64,000 nucleotides of DNA from Dermacentor variabilis (taxonomy: Eukaryota; Arthropoda; Arachnida; Ixodida; Ixodidae). The position numbers and the translations under genes are program-made. Of this stretch, positions 59,944 through 64,000 are shown piece by piece. The stretch is from NCBI RefSeq assembly GCF_050947875.1, contig NC_134569.1:35625277-35689276 (forward strand), given 5' to 3'. Below the pieces are notes generated by a model. That model searched no databases and was not told the DNA's origin. It saw only the letters and a program-made list of their open reading frames with translations. Numbering within the stretch: the stretch's first letter is position 1; the number at the start of each line of letters is the position of its first letter.

Positions 59944-60108
59944 GTTTTGATCCCGGCCGCCGCGGCTGTCTCGACGGGGGCAAAACGCAAAAACGATCAT
60001 GCACTCAGATTTAGGTGCACCGTAATGAACTGCAGTTGCTAAACCTATGCGGCATGCCTCACAATCAGATCATAGTTCTGGCGCATAAAACCCCCAAATT
60101 CAATTATT
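59944..60108 (+). mobile_element. Ruka-type SINE, head-truncated
   Basis: It begins at the B-box region (TTTTGATCCCGGCCGCCGCG). It continues through GGGGGCAAAACGCAAAAACG, TCAGATTTAGGTGCACCGTA and CATGCCTCACAATCAGATCA, and ends GCGCATAAAACCCCCAAATT. The A box and acceptor region are missing. Confidence 0.85.
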
Positions 60109-60369
60109 CTTTCTTACGGCCCACAAAGAACGTGGCGACGCGTCAAGGGGGGGATATGGTGTTTTCCGCGCCCCAGGAGCTCACTAGAATGTGCGCGAAG
60201 GTAAAGAAACGGTTAAATAACTGAGACAAAGGTAGTGGCGCAAGATATGGCGAGCGGCACGTGTCCAGACTTGTAGACTGCGTGGTTGGGGTCGGTGGTT
60301 GTCCTCGACGCTCACGTCGCGGACAACCGCCGACACCGCTTTTGCGCTAGCTGATCGAGGTATTCTCTT

Positions 60370-60438
<69 letters not shown>

Positions 60439-60784
60439 GTGTACGCTTCTTAATACAAATGATAGTTGGGGGTCAGCGCATGTCCCGTGTATTTCTTCTC
60501 TTTGTCCTCGTTTTTGCGAGTGCTCCATAATCCACAAGATGAATATGTATACCAACTAGCACAGTTATCAATTCTAATCCCTGAAACGTTGGGTTCAAAG
60601 TTCTATTCAAGTTGCGTCCACTGCGGGAAGTTATACAACGTATCCAATTAGCCCCACGTTGATAGACTGACCGTGCCGTGGTATAGTATTCTAAGCGAGT
60701 TAGTACAATATCGTCCTGCTTGGTTTCCCAATTATGCCCACATAACTATATCACTTCCTCACGCAACTGGCCAGTTCGGTCGGT
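60109..60784. other. Anonymous sequence with a long (TA)n tract
   Basis: No gene is seen. A 63-bp (TA)n lies at 60374-60436. Confidence 0.55.
60374..60436. repeat. (TA)n microsatellite, about 63 bp
   Basis: The tract is perfect alternating TA, prone to cruciform formation and assembly error. Confidence 0.97.
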
Positions 60785-60960
60785 ATAGAGAGAGAGGGAG
60801 GGAAGGGAAGAAGGAAAGGCAGGGAGGTTAACCAGACTGAGTACAGTTTCTACCTGAAGGCAACAGACTTGAGTGCCCGACTATCGACATCCTACACCTA
60901 AGTTCTCTCTCTCTCTCTCTTTCACTCCCCATTCCCCTCCCCTCGTGTAGGTAGGTATAG
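60785..60960 (-). mobile_element. RNase H LINE family 3' UTR fragment, minus strand
   Basis: The minus strand ends GGTTAACCTCCCTGCCTTTC followed by a (CT)-rich tail (plus-strand 60785-60815). Only the 3' block is present. The sequence to the right (60900-60960) is low-complexity and partly unlike the family. Confidence 0.65.
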
Positions 60961-61043
60961 GACAACCGATCCGACAAACCGGGTCCCTTAATGCCGTATT
61001 TTTCGAGAGAAGTTGTGATCCAATTAAAGATGGTGTCATTTGA

Positions 61044-62840
61044 TGCCTCTCTGAGCAAGCTAGAATAGAACTAGCAGAACTTTCCAAGTTAATCAACAAG
61101 CGTAAGACAGCTGACATAAGGAAGTATAATATGGATAGAATTGAACTTACTCTCAGGAACGGAGGAAGCCTAAAAGCAGTGAAGAAGAAATTAGGAATTG
61201 GCAAGAATCAGATGTGTGCGTTAAGAGACAAAGCCGGCAATATCATTACTAATATGGATGAGATAGTTCAAGTGGCTGAGGAGTTCTATAGAGATTTATA
61301 CAGTATCAGTGGCACCCACGACGATAATGGAAGAGAGAATAGTCTAGAGGAATTCGAAATCGCACAGGTAACGCCGGAAGAAGTAAAGAAAGCTTTGAGA
61401 GCTATGCAAAGGGGGAAGGCAGCTGGGGAGGATCAGGTAACAGCAGATTTGTTGAAGGATTGTGGGCAGGTTGTTCTAGAGAAACTTGTGTACGCAGTGC
61501 CTCATGACTTCGAGTGTACCGGAATCTTGGAAAAACACGAACATAATCCTAATCCATAAGAAAGGGGACGCCAAAGACTTGAAAAATTATACACCGATCA
61601 GCTTACTGTCCGTTGTCTACAAAGTATTTATTAAGGTAATTGCAAATAGAATCAGGAACACCTTAGACTTTTCTCAGTCAAAGGACCAGGTAGGATTCCG
61701 TAAAGGCTACTCAACAATAGACCATATTCACACTATCAATCAGGTGATAGAAAAATGTGCGGAATATAACCAACCCTTATATATAGCTTTCATTGATTAC
61801 GAGAAAGCGTTTGATTAAGTCGAAACCTCAGCAGTCATGGAGGCATTGCGGAATCAAGGTGTAGACGAGCCGTATGTAAAAATACTGAAAGATATTTATA
61901 GCGGCTCCACAGCCAACGTAGTCCTCCATAAAGAAAGCAACAAAATCCCAATAGAGCAAGGCGTCAGGCAGGGAGATACGATCTCTCCAATGCTATTCAC
62001 TGCGTGTTTACAGGAGGTATTCAGAGACCTGGATTGGGAAGAATTGGGGATAAATGTTAATGGAAAATACTTTAGTAACTTGCGATTCGCTGATGATTCG
62101 ATTCGATTCGATTCGATTCGCCTTGCTTAGTAACTCAGGGGACCAACTGCAATGCATGCTCACTGACGTGGAGAGGCAAAGCCGAAGGGTGGGTCTAAAA
62201 ATTAATCTACAGAAAACTAAAGTAATGTTTAACAGTCTCGGAAGAGAACAGCAGTTTACGATAGGTAGTGAGGCATTGGAAGTGGTAAGGGAATACATTT
62301 ACTTAGGACAGGTAGTGACTGCGGATCCGGATCATGAGACTGAAATAATCAGAAGAATAAGAATGGGCTGGGGTGCGTTTGGCAGGCATTCTCAGATCAT
62401 GAACAGCAGGTTGCCATCATCCCTCAAGAGAAAAGTTTATAACAGCTGTGTCTTACCAGTACTCACGTACGGGGCGGAAACTTGGAGGCTTACGAAAAGG
62501 GTTCTACTTATATTGAGGACGACGCAACGAGCTATGGAAAGAAGAATGATAGGTGTAACGTTAAGGGATAAGAAAAGAGCAGATAGGGTAAGGGAACAAA
62601 CGCGAGTTAATGATCTTAGTTGAAATCAAGAAAAAGAAATGGGGCATGGGCAGGACACGTAATGAGGAGGGAAGATAACCGATGGTCAGTGAGAATTACG
62701 GAATGGATTCCAAGGTAAGGGAAGCGTAGCAGAGGGCGGCAGAAAGTTAGGTGGGCGGATGAGATAAAGAAGTTTGCAGGGACAACATGGCCACAATTAG
62801 TACATGATCGGGGTAGTTGGAGAAGTATGGGAGAGGCCTT
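61044..62840 (+). pseudogene. RTE-like reverse transcriptase, frameshifted
   Basis: Pre-RT sequence reads IELAELSKLINKRKTADIRK. RT motifs follow: RGKAAGEDQVTADLLK, NYTPISLLSVVYKVFIKVIA, YIAFIDYEKAFD (motif A, with a TAA codon right after it at 61816-61818), EQGVRQGDTISPMLF (motif B) and NLRFADD (motif C, 62077-62097). The thumb region has VGLKINLQKTKVMFN and YIYLGQVVTADPDHETEIIR. The C-terminal part is VLTYGAETWRLTK and GVTLRDKKRAD. A frameshift near 61520 and the pentanucleotide run after motif C break the frame. The enzyme would prime reverse transcription at a target nick; this copy is dead. Confidence 0.9.
62095..62120. repeat. (GATTC)n expansion in the RT active-site loop
   Basis: Twenty-six bases of GATTC repeats start within the last codon of FADD. 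They generate the peptide SIRFDSIRFDSIR in place of normal RT sequence. Confidence 0.95.
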
Positions 62841-62896
62841 TGCCCTGCAGTGGGCTTAACCAAGCTGCTGCTGCTGCTGCTGATGATGATGATGAC

Positions 62897-63130
62897 ACGC
62901 GCTGCGAGCGAGCACTTGGGAGAAGTGTACGCGCAGCAAGATCTCTAATTCGTGTTCGCAGCCTTCTAGATAAATTTGAGATCTGAGCCTTTACGAATAC
63001 TTGATCAAGGCAGAAGGAGGTATTATTACAGCGACTTCAATATGCCGTACGACTTTGCGAAGAAGCTTAGTCTGTTTTCCTGCACAAGGATACAAGCTTT
63101 CTGGAGCTATCCGGACGCCTCTACTTAGGA
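62897..63130. other. Anonymous spacer
   Basis: It lies between the RTE-like element and the next LINE fragment. No feature is seen. Confidence 0.5.
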
Positions 63131-63543
63131 TCTGAGTATTCTGGATATTCACTACAGCTACAAGTGCTAAATAGCCTTCCCCGCTGTGACGTAACCTTGC
63201 CGTACCGCTTATGACTGGGAGTGGAGTGTTTACGAACGCTTACTTTTACAGCATCGGAATAGCCGAAAGTTTGATGTGGGAGCCCTGTAGGCGCGAGGAA
63301 ACAGTCGAACACCTGTTCCGCACCTATCCTAGTTGCGAGGTCCAACGCTGTGTCCGTTCTCCCACGTACGCGCAGTGCTCACACTTTGCTTCTTTCCGCT
63401 CTATATTATTCGCCCTCTCACCCAGTGTAGTATGGCAAACCGGACGCGAATCGGGTTGACCTCCCTTCGTTTCTTATTCTAGCTTTCTTTCTGTTCTTCT
63501 CTATATGCCGTGTGAAAATTTTAATAGAAAGAAAGAAAGAAAG
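63131..63543 (+). mobile_element. RNase H LINE family C-terminal fragment and 3' UTR
   Basis: The decayed coding part gives GSGVFTNAYFYSIGIAESLM and CRREETVEHLFRTYPSCEVQ, the same region as 3640-3780. The 3' UTR contains GTATGGCAAACCGGACGCGA and GGTTGACCTCCCTTCGTTTC. It ends in a (GAAA)n tail at about 63522-63543. The C-terminal stretch after the zinc-knuckle region is deleted relative to the copy at 3173, since the 3' UTR follows it directly. Confidence 0.8.
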
Positions 63544-64000
63544 TCAATTTGAGAGAGCCCGACCTAGTCGCTTTCGCATGAATTACATGTGAAAATCAGT
63601 AACCGGTTGCACTTAAATTAGTCAACATCCCCTAAATATCATGTATTAAAAAAGAACTTCTTACTAGGAGAGATTTCTGACATCGCACAGCACTGACGCG
63701 AGTCAGCAAATAAACTGACCTATTCTTGATGCGCCGTCAAACAGAGCCAACAGTGTAAGCACCACACCAATCAGTAACGGATCGGTGCGTCCGGGAAATA
63801 TCACAAAGCAGGCTTGTACACAGACAAAAAAAGAAAGCGCAAACTTTCAGCTAGTTTTATTCTTCAAAGATATTCCGAAAGACGTTTTAACATTTTCTGC
63901 CGTGAAGAGAACTAGGTTAATTTGCGTGTGGATTTATTTGGAAAATAGCTCAGATGCAGTGGGATCAGAAAGTGTAGTTTCATATCTAATAAGGTCCATT
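63544..64000. other. Anonymous sequence
   Basis: No feature is recognised to the end of the window. Confidence 0.5.

Larger units (their letters stand above)
61044..62896 (+). mobile_element. RTE-like LINE, nearly complete RT region
   Basis: About 1.85 kb run from pre-RT sequence through the RT to the C-terminus, the 3' end GAGGCCTTTGCCCTGCAGTG and a compound (CTG)n(ATG)n tail (about 62863-62895). The endonuclease is missing. Three frames are used: 61044-61559, 61486-62100 and 62100-62623, with further decay after 62623. This is the longest member of the family that also gives the fragments at 25197 and 55715. Confidence 0.92.

Noticed and set aside
60299..60559. Ile/Tyr-repeat protein
   Set aside because: The repeat peptide is translation of a (TA)n microsatellite.

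Overview
The window looks like arthropod nuclear DNA from a hard (ixodid) tick. The main evidence is several copies of a tRNA-headed SINE that I recognise as the ixodid Ruka family, plus tick-type non-LTR retrotransposons with characteristic 3' ends, Penelope-like and mariner remnants, GC-rich stretches, and many di-, tri- and tetranucleotide repeats. There are no operons, Shine-Dalgarno sites, CRISPR arrays or rRNA. No intact host protein-coding gene could be supported. Almost everything recognisable is a transposable element (TE) or its debris, so this is an intergenic or long-intron stretch of a TE-rich genome.

Layout. 1-8.4 kb: a complete Ruka SINE with 13-bp target-site duplications (1665-1906) and a 5'-truncated RNase H-bearing LINE (3173-4090). 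8.4-10.9 kb: a CR1/jockey-like LINE with endonuclease tail, reverse transcriptase (RT) and a (GAT)n tail. 11-12.5 kb and 25.4-26 kb: two oppositely oriented copies of a mid-repetitive family that carries CTCF-like motifs. 15.8-16.4 kb: a mariner-like element with terminal inverted repeats (TIRs) and a decayed helix-turn-helix reading frame. 23.6-25.1 kb: a Penelope-like element (RT plus GIY-YIG-type tail). 27-29.3 kb: a GC-rich, CpG-rich block without a recognisable gene. 30-33.5 kb: a Gypsy-type LTR element whose gag-protease frame is broken by one amber codon and which has lost most of pol. 33.5-52 kb: mostly anonymous sequence with SINE copies, microsatellites, an LTR-like remnant and a 118-bp foldback element.

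52-57.4 kb is the most informative region. One LINE of about 4.2 kb (52085-56275) has been hit by three other elements: an antisense LINE with 11-bp duplications, an antisense Gypsy element with a 4-bp duplication, and an antisense RTE-like LINE. It is followed directly by a 622-bp TIR element with 8-bp duplications, then another antisense LINE tail. 61-62.9 kb: a near-complete RTE-like RT frame whose catalytic FADD motif has been invaded by a pentanucleotide expansion. The window ends in another fragment of the RNase H LINE family.

The elements do not form a pathway. They record successive insertions. Autonomous RTE, CR1 and RNase H-type LINEs would supply RT activity; Ruka SINEs and the TIR elements depend on enzymes encoded elsewhere.
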